A stretch of 64,000 nt of DNA from Spiro-02 sp034114085 (GTDB lineage Bacteria; Spirochaetota; Spirochaetia; Sphaerochaetales; Sphaerochaetaceae): the NCBI GenBank assembly GCA_034114085.1, contig JAXEWB010000045.1:6489-70488 (forward strand). Direction: 5' to 3'. The notes under the pieces were generated by a model. That model searched no databases, had not been told where the DNA came from, and was given only the letters and a program-made list of their open reading frames with translations. The position numbers and the translations under genes were made by a program. Positions 1-8,280 of this stretch are shown one piece after another; position 1 is the stretch's first letter, and the number at the start of each line of letters is the position of its first letter.

Positions 1-2
1 AT

Positions 3-572
3 TTCTCTGGCCTAAGAGTTATAGGCTGTGACACTCATTTTGATACCAGAGTTGATGATATTATTATATCAAAGAGATCACTACATGGACAGTTAGTTAT
101 GGAACATGGCAACATAAGTGAAATAGAAGCGGCTGTCGAGACTGAAGCAAATAGGCTTGGATTGCAGAAAAATAGTGATGGTTTGTATGATTTTCCGTTG
201 GGAACAATCATCCGTTATGATAGCAGTGTCGACAAGCATACATATTTAATGCTTGCAATGACTGAGCTGAATGCACAACATGAGGCACACACCAATATGG
301 CTAAGTTCGAACTAATGCTCATGAAGATGTGGAGAGAAATCAGCCGTGTCTATGCACTCAATAATGTGGCACTTCCTCTGTTGGGAACGGGTATTCCTAG
401 ATTTGATGATGGTCCAAAAGATAAGGAAGATTTACTGAGGTGCATGTTATGCACGCTTAACAGCAGTGGAGTAACCTTAAAATCAAAAGTTAAATTTCTA
501 ATATTTGGTGGCAATAATGACATCCCCCTATACGAATATAAGGATATGTTCCACTCAATATCAAGGAGGTAA
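3..572 (+). CDS. Macro-domain protein of type II Thoeris (ThsA-like), 5' truncated
   Basis: The reading frame is open from the first base of the window, so the N-terminus lies outside; about 190 codons are visible. The first in-frame ATG (position 99) is internal, because recognisable domain sequence (FSGLRVIGCDTHFDTRVDD) precedes it. The visible part resembles the DUF6430/Macro-like domain of Thoeris effectors, including the LPLLGTGIPRF stretch near residue 130 of the visible frame, which fits a nucleotide-binding loop. In type II Thoeris, a membrane-anchored Macro protein senses a TIR-made ADP-ribose derivative and disrupts the membrane. The expected transmembrane helices would be upstream of the window. 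The stop codon is only 3 nt before the downstream TIR gene, whose Shine-Dalgarno lies inside the end of this gene, so the two are translated together. The family call rests on pattern memory plus the partner gene. Confidence 0.6.
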   Translation, partial: FSGLRVIGCDTHFDTRVDDIIISKRSLHGQLVMEHGNISEIEAAVETEANRLGLQKNSDGLYDFPLGTIIRYDSSVDKHTYLMLAMTELNAQHEAHTNMAKFELMLMKMWREISRVYALNNVALPLLGTGIPRFDDGPKDKEDLLRCMLCTLNSSGVTLKSKVKFLIFGGNNDIPLYEYKDMFHSISRR

Positions 573-575
573 GTT

Positions 576-1139
576 ATGTCGAACAGAACAGCGAATTACA
601 CTGCATTTTATGTAGTGGAGCCTTTCAGTGAATCTAATCTTGGAGCTAGTGCTACACCAGACTTTCTCTATTATAACCAGCTTCGGGCATGGAAAGGAGC
701 AGATAGCGCCTTCCCATTTGTCGATGCTCACGCAAAAACATATAATGTACGTGATGGAAGCGAGTGGGAAACGTTAAAGAAAAGATTGCATGATCGGCTT
801 AATGTCTCAAAGAACATAGTGCTATTCTTAAGCGCCAACACCAAAAACAGTCAGGCACTCCGAGAGGAGATTGACTACGGGATTAACACAAAGGGACTTC
901 CTGTAATTGTTATATATCCTGATTTCAAAGAAAAAACCGATATTTGGTGTTCAACAGGGATGCGAAAACAAGTATCAGATTTATGGGATAAACTTCCGAA
1001 GTTCAGAGATAACATGGACAAAGTTGCTACGCTCCATGTTCCATATAAGAAAGCATTAATTACGAGTGCATTAAAAGATGCGGATTTCAAAGTGCAAACA
1101 ATGACAAAAGCGAGATTGTATTACTATAAGCTTAATTAA
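576..1139 (+). CDS. thsB: TIR-like (MTH538/DUF1863-type) Thoeris sensor protein ThsB
   Basis: This 187-residue cytosolic protein fits the ThsB family, which senses phage infection and makes an ADP-ribose-based signal from NAD+. Residues 33-62 carry YYNQLRAWKGADSAFPFVDAH and NVRDGSEWE, typical of the DUF1863 TIR subgroup. Residues 80-100 hold the strand IVLFLSANTKNS followed by a helix with REEIDYG; E97 or E98 is the probable catalytic glutamate. The strand GLPVIVIYP (residues 107-115) follows as in other TIR folds. The ATG is preceded by AGGAGGT at good distance. The gene is followed by hairpins and a terminator, so it is the last gene of the operon. Both genes are AT-rich with relaxed codon use, consistent with a mobile defence locus. 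TIR assignment is fairly secure; the subtype rests on the Macro neighbour. Confidence 0.7.
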   Translation: MSNRTANYTAFYVVEPFSESNLGASATPDFLYYNQLRAWKGADSAFPFVDAHAKTYNVRDGSEWETLKKRLHDRLNVSKNIVLFLSANTKNSQALREEIDYGINTKGLPVIVIYPDFKEKTDIWCSTGMRKQVSDLWDKLPKFRDNMDKVATLHVPYKKALITSALKDADFKVQTMTKARLYYYKLN

Positions 1140-1170
1140 AGAACCAGCGGCATTTTTTATAAAGAGACCG

Positions 1171-1313
1171 TGGCAACAACATGGCAACAAAAAATCAGAT
1201 AGCCCGAACTATCTGGATAATGAAAGCAATGTAAATATTCGGAGCTAAATCCAATAAGCAAAACTGTTTAGAACACACTTAACAGGAGCGAGTGGGAGTA
1301 GCACACTATTCCC
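1171..1313. repeat. Direct repeat and two hairpins downstream of the Thoeris genes
   Basis: TGGCAACAA occurs twice (1171-1179 and 1182-1190). It is followed by a 7-bp hairpin (CAGATAG/CTATCTG, 1196-1215) and a second hairpin with 8-bp arms GGGAGTAG/CTATTCCC (one G-T pair) around CACA at 1294-1313. No gene is visible between 1140 and 1320. The arrangement resembles the non-coding end of an integrated element, but no second att copy or integrase is in view. Confidence 0.35.
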
Positions 1314-1327
1314 CAAAACCTGCATTT

Positions 1328-1350
1328 AAGCCCCGGAAACGGGGCTTTTT
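1328..1350 (+). terminator. Intrinsic terminator after the Thoeris operon
   Basis: A perfect 8-bp GC-rich stem (AAGCCCCG/CGGGGCTT) closes a GAAA tetraloop and runs into a T tract. It is the first strong terminator after the TIR gene. Confidence 0.85.
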
Positions 1351-1426
1351 GTGTTTCTTGACTTGGTATTGACCCCTATAACTACAATTACTCTAATTGA
1401 CGTCCATATATCCTGATTTCCGCAGT

Positions 1427-1480
1427 AAAAAATAAAAAAAGTGTCTGCAACTACCTTGTATGCAAGGAATTGTACAGACA
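1427..1480 (-). terminator. Minus-strand intrinsic terminator in the 1.35-1.86 kb gap
   Basis: Read on the minus strand, arms TGTCTG/CAGACA (1475-1480 and 1442-1447) and an inner CCTTG/CAAGG stem are followed by a long T-rich tract (complement of 1427-1440). It would end a leftward transcript covering about 1480-1800. That stretch holds only short unrecognised minus-strand ORFs of about 20-75 codons and no clear gene; it may be a decayed gene or a small RNA. Confidence 0.45.
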
Positions 1481-1782
1481 AAAGCAAGCCCTGATATTGT
1501 AGTTTTTCCCGTCAATGGTCCTTGAGCATGTTGTTCAGTAACCTCAGCTGCTGCCTGGTGTAATGGATCTTCGTCATGTCGACTCCCGTGGCGATGCCTG
1601 TTGATGCAGCTTGTCATCATATACGACTGTATATGTCTCTCTCTTTATGCCCGAACCCCTTGTGCATAGAGAGGATTAAATCGAAAAACAACATTGATGT
1701 CTTGCAAGATATCTTCATTTCATATCTCCGACGAAGTAGGTTGCGCATCACAGTGAGTGTATGTCACTGCGTATATATCAGA

Positions 1783-1830
1783 ATATATGTTGACATATAT
1801 ATTATAGTATAATAATATAATGTTATAACA
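1783..1830 (+). promoter_or_regulatory. Promoter and operator-like palindromes for the glycan operon
   Basis: TTGACA (1790-1795) is followed at 17 bp by TAATAT (1813-1818) inside an AT run that also offers TATAAT at 1816-1821. The -35 box is embedded in a perfect inverted repeat with 8-bp arms ATATATGT/ACATATAT (1783-1800). A second perfect palindrome, TGTTATAACA, lies at 1821-1830 near the expected start of transcription. The GntR/UTRA regulator encoded in the operon (8270-8989) is the obvious candidate to bind here; that is inference. Confidence 0.55.
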
Positions 1831-1856
1831 TTTAAAAAGCCAACAAAGGGGACTCT

Positions 1857-3110
1857 ATGAAACGAAGTATCGCAATGTGCCTGATAGTATGTGTAGTACT
1901 CGGGGCATGCTTTGCCAATGGGCAGAATGAAGAGGCTGCGTCACCTGTCATGACGTTGGAATTCGCAAATGACAAAATGGGTGGTGTGGACTACTCAGTG
2001 CGTGCAAAGGTCGAGAAACAGGCGACCGAGACGACCGGCGTGCAAGTCAACATTACTGCTTCTCCTGATGTGGCGGCTTATCAGACGACCATCCAGCAAA
2101 GTATCAGGACTGCAAAAGCCCCAGGGTTGTTCACTTGGTGGGGTGGTTCTCAGCTGGGGACTCTCGTATCGAACGGCTTGGTCGAAGACCTGACTTCGGT
2201 TTGGGAAGATTTCTTGATTCCACAGGGTGTTGCGCCAGCCCTTGCCAAACCGTTTACTTTTGATGGAAAAATCTATGCCGTCCCATATAGCGTACCATAT
2301 ACTGCAGTATTCTATAACAAGGCTGCATTCGCACGGGCTGGCATTTCCTCCGAACCCCAGACCTTCACTGAATTCCTCTCTGCTTGTGATGCTCTGAAAG
2401 CTGCAGGCATCACTCCAATCGTACTGAAGAATGATAGCTGGGCTGGCTTTCTCTGGTTCCAGCAGATCCTTGCATCATTCGACCCTGCTCTTTATTCAGG
2501 TGTCTGTGATGGAACGGTTGCATTCACTGATCCACAAGTGATTGAAGCCATGGATGCATGGAAATCCATGATTGACAAAGGCTATTTCTCCAAGACATTC
2601 GCATTTGCGGATGTGAAGAAGAAAATGGCGATTGGGGAAATCGGCATGATGCTTGATACCACGACGCATATCAAATCATTGGTCAATGATTATGGCATGG
2701 TATCAGGTGAAGACCTCGGAGTGTTCCAACTGCCATCCGCCACAGGAAAACGTTCTGCTGTGTTCTTTGAGGAGAACCCGATTTGCGTCGCGAAGGCGAG
2801 CGCGATGGAACCGGCTGCCATGAAGGCTCTTGAAACCTGGTATACGCAAGATCTGCAGGAATGTCTATATGATAGTTTTGGTGTAGTCGGCAATGGGTCA
2901 ATCACAATCAGTGATCCAACATACAATGAAGTGTTGGGTTATACGACGCAGCCTGAGAACTATGAGGTATTGTACCGGTTCTATGAGAACGCGCCTGAGC
3001 CAGTACGGAACGTTGCCTTGGATGCATTCATGAAGTTCCAGATGGGCAATTCCACTGTGATGGAGATGCTGACGACATGTCAGAAAGCGTCTGACGCATA
3101 TTGGAAGTGA
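1857..3110 (+). CDS. Sugar ABC transporter substrate-binding lipoprotein (CUT1 type)
   Basis: This 417-residue lipoprotein captures a sugar or oligosaccharide for the two permeases encoded just downstream. A signal sequence ends in a lipobox LGAC with the lipidated cysteine at residue 18. The mature part has the family-1 extracellular solute-binding pattern: an N-terminal lobe with AYQTTIQQSIRTAKAPGLFTWWGG, a hinge segment KIYAVPYSVPYTAVFYNKAAF, and a C-terminal lobe rich in aromatic residues suited to stacking on sugars. Length is normal for the family. The start is supported by AAAGGGGA a few bases upstream. It is the first gene of the operon running to 12275. The ligand is not visible from sequence; the downstream GH38 enzyme and sulfatase suggest a mannose-containing, possibly sulfated glycan fragment. 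Confidence 0.9.
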   Translation: MKRSIAMCLIVCVVLGACFANGQNEEAASPVMTLEFANDKMGGVDYSVRAKVEKQATETTGVQVNITASPDVAAYQTTIQQSIRTAKAPGLFTWWGGSQLGTLVSNGLVEDLTSVWEDFLIPQGVAPALAKPFTFDGKIYAVPYSVPYTAVFYNKAAFARAGISSEPQTFTEFLSACDALKAAGITPIVLKNDSWAGFLWFQQILASFDPALYSGVCDGTVAFTDPQVIEAMDAWKSMIDKGYFSKTFAFADVKKKMAIGEIGMMLDTTTHIKSLVNDYGMVSGEDLGVFQLPSATGKRSAVFFEENPICVAKASAMEPAAMKALETWYTQDLQECLYDSFGVVGNGSITISDPTYNEVLGYTTQPENYEVLYRFYENAPEPVRNVALDAFMKFQMGNSTVMEMLTTCQKASDAYWK

Positions 3111-3174
3111 TTGGAATGGACCAGGATGCCGCAACTGGCATCCTGGGCATATACATCATTTGTGATGGAGTAAT

Positions 3175-4035
3175 ATGAAAACCCGAACAATCAACAAGGA
3201 TTATCTCTATATCCTGCCAGCAGTATGCTTCGTAGGCATCTTCTTCATTTCCTCGATTATATTCACCATATATATCAGTTTCTTTGAATGGGACGGGTTT
3301 TCTGCCATGCATTTCGCTGGATTGAAGAATTATCTGGATTTGTTCCGTGATGAGAATTTCCGCATCTCGATGATCAATACGGTGGTCTGGGTCTTGGGCT
3401 CATTGGTCGTCACCATGCTGTTCCCATTGGTTCTTGCCATAGGAATGACGAACTCATATGGATTGACAATATACAAGAATATCCTCTATTTCCCAAAGGC
3501 ATTCTCCTTGACTGTGGGAGGAATGATTATTTCTGTCTTGTTGTCGACATCAGGGATCCCTATGGTCGCGAAATGGCTGGGAAGACCAGACTTGGTCTTT
3601 GACTGGCTGTCCATTCCATATGTCAATACATTGCTCATGATTCTCATGACAGCGTGGCAAGGCATAGGATTGAATCTGCTGTTGTTCATAGGTGGGTTGA
3701 AATCCATTGATGAAAGTCCTGTGGAAGCTGCAATGATTGATGGTGTCGGGAACGTCAGAATATATACACGGATCATCCTTCCGATGCTCAAGCCGACGAT
3801 CATCATCGTGTTCATCATGTCGATGGTCAATAGTTTCAAGGTGTTCGACAGCATATGGATCATGACAAAAGGAGGGCCATACAGGACCTCTGAGACATTG
3901 GCCTTGACCATGTACGTCGAATCATTCATCTATGGCAAACTGGGGTCAGGTGCAGCCGTGGCTGTGGTGCTGTCACTGATTGTCCTTGCCTTGTCCTACG
4001 TCAATCTCCGCGGTTCATTCAAGGAAGAGAGGTAG
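3175..4035 (+). CDS. Sugar ABC transporter permease, MalF/UgpA type
   Basis: This 286-residue inner-membrane protein is one half of the translocation channel. It has about six hydrophobic segments, starting with DYLYILPAVCFVGIFFISS near residue 10. The cytoplasmic EAA loop that docks on the ATPase is seen around residues 182-200 as EAAMIDGVGNVRIYTRIILP. GGPYRTSETLALTMYVESF near the end is typical of MalF-like CUT1 permeases. The ATG follows TGGAG. It lies 64 bp after the binding protein and 4 bp before the partner permease, so they share a message. No ATPase gene is present in this operon, so it must use an ATPase from elsewhere. Confidence 0.92.
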   Translation: MKTRTINKDYLYILPAVCFVGIFFISSIIFTIYISFFEWDGFSAMHFAGLKNYLDLFRDENFRISMINTVVWVLGSLVVTMLFPLVLAIGMTNSYGLTIYKNILYFPKAFSLTVGGMIISVLLSTSGIPMVAKWLGRPDLVFDWLSIPYVNTLLMILMTAWQGIGLNLLLFIGGLKSIDESPVEAAMIDGVGNVRIYTRIILPMLKPTIIIVFIMSMVNSFKVFDSIWIMTKGGPYRTSETLALTMYVESFIYGKLGSGAAVAVVLSLIVLALSYVNLRGSFKEER

Positions 4036-4039
4036 CCAT

Positions 4040-4861
4040 ATGCATATACAGAAGAAACCTGCACGGATCATCAATACCATCCTCCTTGGCATCCTTGCCG
4101 TGATTTGGATTTTACCGGTGTTCTTTGTGATTACAAACCTGTTCAAGACGCGTCAGGAATACAACCTGGGAAGCTTCTGGGCATGGCCGACATCAAATAT
4201 GTTCATGGCAAATTACCATCAGCTGCTCAATGGAATGCCCATCTTCACCAGTATGCTCAATGGCCTGCTCTATTCGCTGTGTGGTGCCTGCCTTTCGGTA
4301 ATCATCGGAGTACTTGCCGGATATGGCATTGCAAACCTGAAGATCAGGCACAAGGCGTTCTGGTTCTTCTTCATCTATGCTGGCAATATATTTCCCTTCC
4401 AATTGTATCTGATTCCGACATACAAGATGTATTTGACGACTGGACTCTATGATTCCCGTCTGGGGCTGATCCTGTTCTATACAGCGATCTGTATTCCATT
4501 CGTCATGTTTGTCATGCGCAACAACTTTTTGAGCATCAACAAGGAAATCTGTGAATCAGCGAAGATTGAAGGAGCTACAGACTTTCAGGTCCTCTGCAAA
4601 TTGTTGCTTCCGATGACACAATCTGCCATGGCAGTCATTTTCCTGACCCAGTTCTCATGGTGTTGGAATGATTTGCTTTTTGGCCTGACGCTGATCAAAT
4701 CTGAAACAATCCAGACGATCATGCCATTGATATCCATGATGGACAAGGCGAACGCTCCCGTTGTGTTCATGGTCTGCATCATCGTCTCAATCCCGACGTT
4801 GTTCATGTTCTTCCTGCTTCAGAAGAATACTGAGACAGGGTTGGTATATACCTCAAAATAA
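4040..4861 (+). CDS. Sugar ABC transporter permease, MalG/UgpE type
   Basis: This 273-residue protein is the second half of the CUT1 channel. The frame is open further upstream (to 3980), but ATG 4040 is the likely start: AAGAGAGG sits 7-8 bases before it, it directly follows the stop of the upstream permease, and it gives the normal MalG start (MHIQKKPARIINTILLG). Six membrane segments are apparent. The EAA loop reads ESAKIEGATDFQVLCKLLLPM around residues 178-200, and the end TGLVYTSK resembles the conserved MalG C-terminus that contacts the ATPase. The GH38 enzyme follows after 18 bp. Confidence 0.92.
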   Translation: MHIQKKPARIINTILLGILAVIWILPVFFVITNLFKTRQEYNLGSFWAWPTSNMFMANYHQLLNGMPIFTSMLNGLLYSLCGACLSVIIGVLAGYGIANLKIRHKAFWFFFIYAGNIFPFQLYLIPTYKMYLTTGLYDSRLGLILFYTAICIPFVMFVMRNNFLSINKEICESAKIEGATDFQVLCKLLLPMTQSAMAVIFLTQFSWCWNDLLFGLTLIKSETIQTIMPLISMMDKANAPVVFMVCIIVSIPTLFMFFLLQKNTETGLVYTSK

Positions 4862-4879
4862 CTTCTTAGGAGTTGCATA

Positions 4880-7336
4880 ATGAAAAAATGGAAGATTTTT
4901 GTGATACATCATTCACATACTGACATCGGCTATACAGAACGTCAGGAGCGAATTGTCCGGTATCATTATGAATATATCAGGCAAGCCATCGATATCCTCA
5001 ACCGTATCCATGGGGGAGAACTCAATGGATGTGAAGGTTTCAAATGGCAATGTGAGAACTATTGGCAAGTCGAGAATTTCTATCGTTTCGCTTCACAATC
5101 CTATCAGAAGGATTTTGAGAAATATGTGCATTCAGGAGAAATCGGTATTTCTGGCAATTATCTGAACTTGACTGAACTTGTGGACTATGAGACGCTCGAT
5201 TCTCGATTACACCGTATGCGTGATTATGGATCTTCCATCAATCATTCCATTGAGTGCGGGATGAGCGCTGACATCAATGGGTTTGCATGGGGATATGCTG
5301 ACGCACTCTATGACAACGGTATCCGTAATTTCTATTCCGCCCTGCATCCGCATCATGGGATGTTTCCACTCTATCAAAAGGTCATGCCGTTCTGGTGGGA
5401 GACACCCAAAGGCAATCGACTGCTGGTATGGAATGGGGAGCATTATCATTTTGGAAATGAATTGTTCCTCGCCCCATATGCAGGAGCATCCTATATGATC
5501 CTTGATGATGAACATGCAGCTTTTTCCCAACATATGTTGCTGCAGAAGGATCGGGAAGATACGATTGCCCAAGAATCACGTATCTGCCAAAAACGGCTTG
5601 AACGTTTTCTGGAGAACCTGGAGGATGAATCGTATCCGTATGATTTCATCCCGGTCTTGGTCTCAGGAGCATTGACTGACAATGCCTTTCCAAGTGAGGG
5701 GCTTGCCCAACGCATCAATTGGATGAACAAACACCTTGAAGGCGATATTGAACTGAAGCTTTCCACATTGGATGATTTCTTCGCCCATGTCCACGATGCA
5801 TGTGCCGATATCCCTGTATACAGTGGGGATTGGCCAGATTGGTGGGCCGACGGCGTCGGTTCAACCCCTATGGCAACCAAAACAATCCGCAGCGCACAAA
5901 GGAAAGCTTCGCTATGCGAAAAACTGGACGCAGGTTGTGTTTTGGGTGATCCTCTGCGCATGGAAGAGGCTCGGCAGAACATCATGATGTATAGTGAACA
6001 TACATGGGGTTATTCCTCTTCTGTCGTGGAGCCTTGGGATACACTGGTAGGTGACCTGGATCTGCGCAAGACGGCATATGCGGTCAATGCTGATGTGCAG
6101 GTTTCCAAAAACTTGGATGAAATACTGGCACAGAAGGGGGAATGTGCCATCAGATACCAACGTCCACAACGTTTCAAGGTCATCAACCCCCATGATATCC
6201 GGCAGACAATGAAAGTATACCTCTATGTGGAGCTCTGGGAATATCTTGATGGTGTGCAATTTTGGGAAGGGACGCAGTTTGAAGTATATGATGAAGCCAC
6301 ATCACAGGTCCTGGACCATCAGCTTACGAAAATCTCACGTGCATACCAGATTGAGGTCCTGCAGGATCTGCAGCCACATGAGGAGCGTACCCTTGCCATA
6401 CGCGCCAAAACGAATGGGATATCCTATACGGTCAAGAGTCATCCTCATGTTGGTGCTGACAGGATCATGGATATCGTGCAACCTGGTGTATATGAAGTCA
6501 ACACACATATCATTGAAACTGATTGGATGCGCATTGAATGTGATCAACAGAAAGGTATCGTCAGCATCATTGACAAACAGACTGGCAATGATATCATCCA
6601 TCCGCAGGCGATACATGCGCCGTTCAGTGCCGTCTATGAATATACCGACATGCATGGACAGCCGATTGATACCCGACGCAAGATGGGGCGTAATCGCAAG
6701 AATGAAGAGACCCGACGTTATGATAGTGTGCTGCGGAACATCACATTGGTGGACAATGGCCCTGTATTCGCATCCTTGCTGCTTGACTATGAGTTGGAGG
6801 GATCCAAGTTCTATAGCGTCCAATTGAAGGTCTATAAACATATCAGTCAGATTGAAGCCATGGTTCGCATACATAAGGAAAGTGTCTGGGATCCGGAAAA
6901 CCTGTATGTTTCACTTCCCTTCTGCAGTGGAACTGACCATGGGCAACTTTTCATCGACAAGACAGGTTGCATCATGAGACCGGGGATTGACCAACTGCCA
7001 GGATCGAACAAGGAATTCTATCTGCTCCAGAACGGGATGGTCTGGTCAGATGACGTTCGCACCTTGATCCTCGCAATCAAGGACACTCCGTTGGTGACAC
7101 TCGGGCCGCTTGCTTCAAAACCAATCCGGCTGTGTACAGCACATGAACCGGAATTCAACCGTCAACCTGCATATTGCTGGGTGATGAACAACTTTTGGGA
7201 AACCAATTTCCGCGTTGATCTGTCCGGCTTCTATGAATTCGCGTTTACGCTGCGTATGTATGATGCATTGGAACCGAGGGATGCGTTCGCTTGTTGTGAA
7301 GCCTTGAACCAAGGATTGTTGGGATTCTATATCTGA
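4880..7336 (+). CDS. GH38/DUF5054-type glycoside hydrolase, probable alpha-mannosidase
   Basis: This 818-residue protein probably hydrolyses alpha-mannosides delivered by the upstream transporter. It has no signal peptide, so it should be cytoplasmic. The N-terminal HHSHTDIGYT contains the H13/D15 pair that matches the zinc ligands of the GH38 catalytic domain. Further conserved-looking segments include CGMSADINGFAWGYADAL (a nucleophile-region aspartate) near residue 130 and HTWGYSSSVVEPWD near residue 375, where GH38 enzymes carry another metal-binding histidine. The C-terminal half is beta-rich, as expected for the all-beta domains of the family. TAGGAG precedes the ATG. Substrate specificity cannot be fixed from sequence: DUF5054 members are little studied, and N-glycan or algal/mucin glycans are both possible. 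Confidence 0.75.
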   Translation: MKKWKIFVIHHSHTDIGYTERQERIVRYHYEYIRQAIDILNRIHGGELNGCEGFKWQCENYWQVENFYRFASQSYQKDFEKYVHSGEIGISGNYLNLTELVDYETLDSRLHRMRDYGSSINHSIECGMSADINGFAWGYADALYDNGIRNFYSALHPHHGMFPLYQKVMPFWWETPKGNRLLVWNGEHYHFGNELFLAPYAGASYMILDDEHAAFSQHMLLQKDREDTIAQESRICQKRLERFLENLEDESYPYDFIPVLVSGALTDNAFPSEGLAQRINWMNKHLEGDIELKLSTLDDFFAHVHDACADIPVYSGDWPDWWADGVGSTPMATKTIRSAQRKASLCEKLDAGCVLGDPLRMEEARQNIMMYSEHTWGYSSSVVEPWDTLVGDLDLRKTAYAVNADVQVSKNLDEILAQKGECAIRYQRPQRFKVINPHDIRQTMKVYLYVELWEYLDGVQFWEGTQFEVYDEATSQVLDHQLTKISRAYQIEVLQDLQPHEERTLAIRAKTNGISYTVKSHPHVGADRIMDIVQPGVYEVNTHIIETDWMRIECDQQKGIVSIIDKQTGNDIIHPQAIHAPFSAVYEYTDMHGQPIDTRRKMGRNRKNEETRRYDSVLRNITLVDNGPVFASLLLDYELEGSKFYSVQLKVYKHISQIEAMVRIHKESVWDPENLYVSLPFCSGTDHGQLFIDKTGCIMRPGIDQLPGSNKEFYLLQNGMVWSDDVRTLILAIKDTPLVTLGPLASKPIRLCTAHEPEFNRQPAYCWVMNNFWETNFRVDLSGFYEFAFTLRMYDALEPRDAFACCEALNQGLLGFYI

Positions 7337-7347
7337 GAGGGATGAAT

Positions 7348-8280
7348 ATGGAGTATTGCATTGTACTGGATGTCGGGGGAACCGTCATCAAATCATGTTC
7401 AATGGAATCTGGAAGTGATGCCGTACCGGTCATTTCATATCATGATTCAATGTCAGGTTCCTGTGCACACGATATCATGGTCAACTTGGCTTCAATCATC
7501 ACCACTGAATGGAAGTCCAGGCCTCTTTCAGACCAATTGACTAGAATATCGGTGGCATTTCCAGGGCCGTTTGATTATCCGCATGGCATAAGCCTCATCA
7601 AGGGATTGGAGAAGTATGACGCCATCTTCGGCATGTCGATTCCAGATTCTGTCCATGCCTTGTTGTTGGAGATGACCGGATCGGTCGAGTTGTCCAATGT
7701 TCCGATGGTGTTCATGCATGATGTCGACGCTTTTGCAATTGGGATGCATACTCATGTCCTGGAATCCAGACCGGGAAGAATCCTATATCTTGCTTTGGGA
7801 ACTGGAGCTGGCTCAGCATTCATGGTCGACGGAATGATTGTGGATGCACCATATCCGGGTGTCCCGATGGATGGCTGGATATATCCATTGCCGTTCAAGG
7901 ATTCCTGCATCGATGAGTATCTGTCGGCAAGAGGTCAGTCGGCGATATGCAAGCGTGTCTTTGGACATGATGTTCCGGGAAAGGAGCTGGATGGACTTGC
8001 AAGGAATGGCGATGTCCGTGCGTTGGAGGTTTTCTCAATGTTCGGAAAGGATGTACTGGAAGCCGTTGGACCAATCCTCAACGATTTCCAGCCGGACTGT
8101 TTGGTTATGGGCGGCCAGATATCAAAATCATATTCCCTTTTTGGAGTGGATTTGCAGAATCTATGTGACATGCGCGGGATTGAGAGTATACTTGAATATG
8201 ATACTTCATTGAGAATCATCCAAGGGCTAGCAGTGGGGAAAAGGATATGTATCGGGAAGGAGGTCATCCATGCTCAATAG
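7348..8280 (+). CDS. ROK-family protein, probable sugar kinase
   Basis: This 310-residue cytosolic protein belongs to the ROK (repressor/ORF/kinase) superfamily. DVGGTVIK near the N-terminus is the phosphate-binding ATP loop, PGPFDYPHG fits the sugar-binding region, HDVDAFAIG contains the catalytic-type aspartate, and LALGTGAGSAF is the second ATP loop. It lacks an N-terminal helix-turn-helix, so it is a kinase-type rather than repressor-type member. The classical zinc motif CxCGxxGC is missing; a SCIDEYLSARG stretch occupies that place. Two ATGs are available; GAGAGG is only 1 base from 7342 but 7 bases from 7348, so 7348 is preferred. The gene overlaps the GntR regulator by 11 bp. A role in phosphorylating a released mannose or related sugar is inferred from neighbours. 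Confidence 0.8.
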   Translation: MEYCIVLDVGGTVIKSCSMESGSDAVPVISYHDSMSGSCAHDIMVNLASIITTEWKSRPLSDQLTRISVAFPGPFDYPHGISLIKGLEKYDAIFGMSIPDSVHALLLEMTGSVELSNVPMVFMHDVDAFAIGMHTHVLESRPGRILYLALGTGAGSAFMVDGMIVDAPYPGVPMDGWIYPLPFKDSCIDEYLSARGQSAICKRVFGHDVPGKELDGLARNGDVRALEVFSMFGKDVLEAVGPILNDFQPDCLVMGGQISKSYSLFGVDLQNLCDMRGIESILEYDTSLRIIQGLAVGKRICIGKEVIHAQ

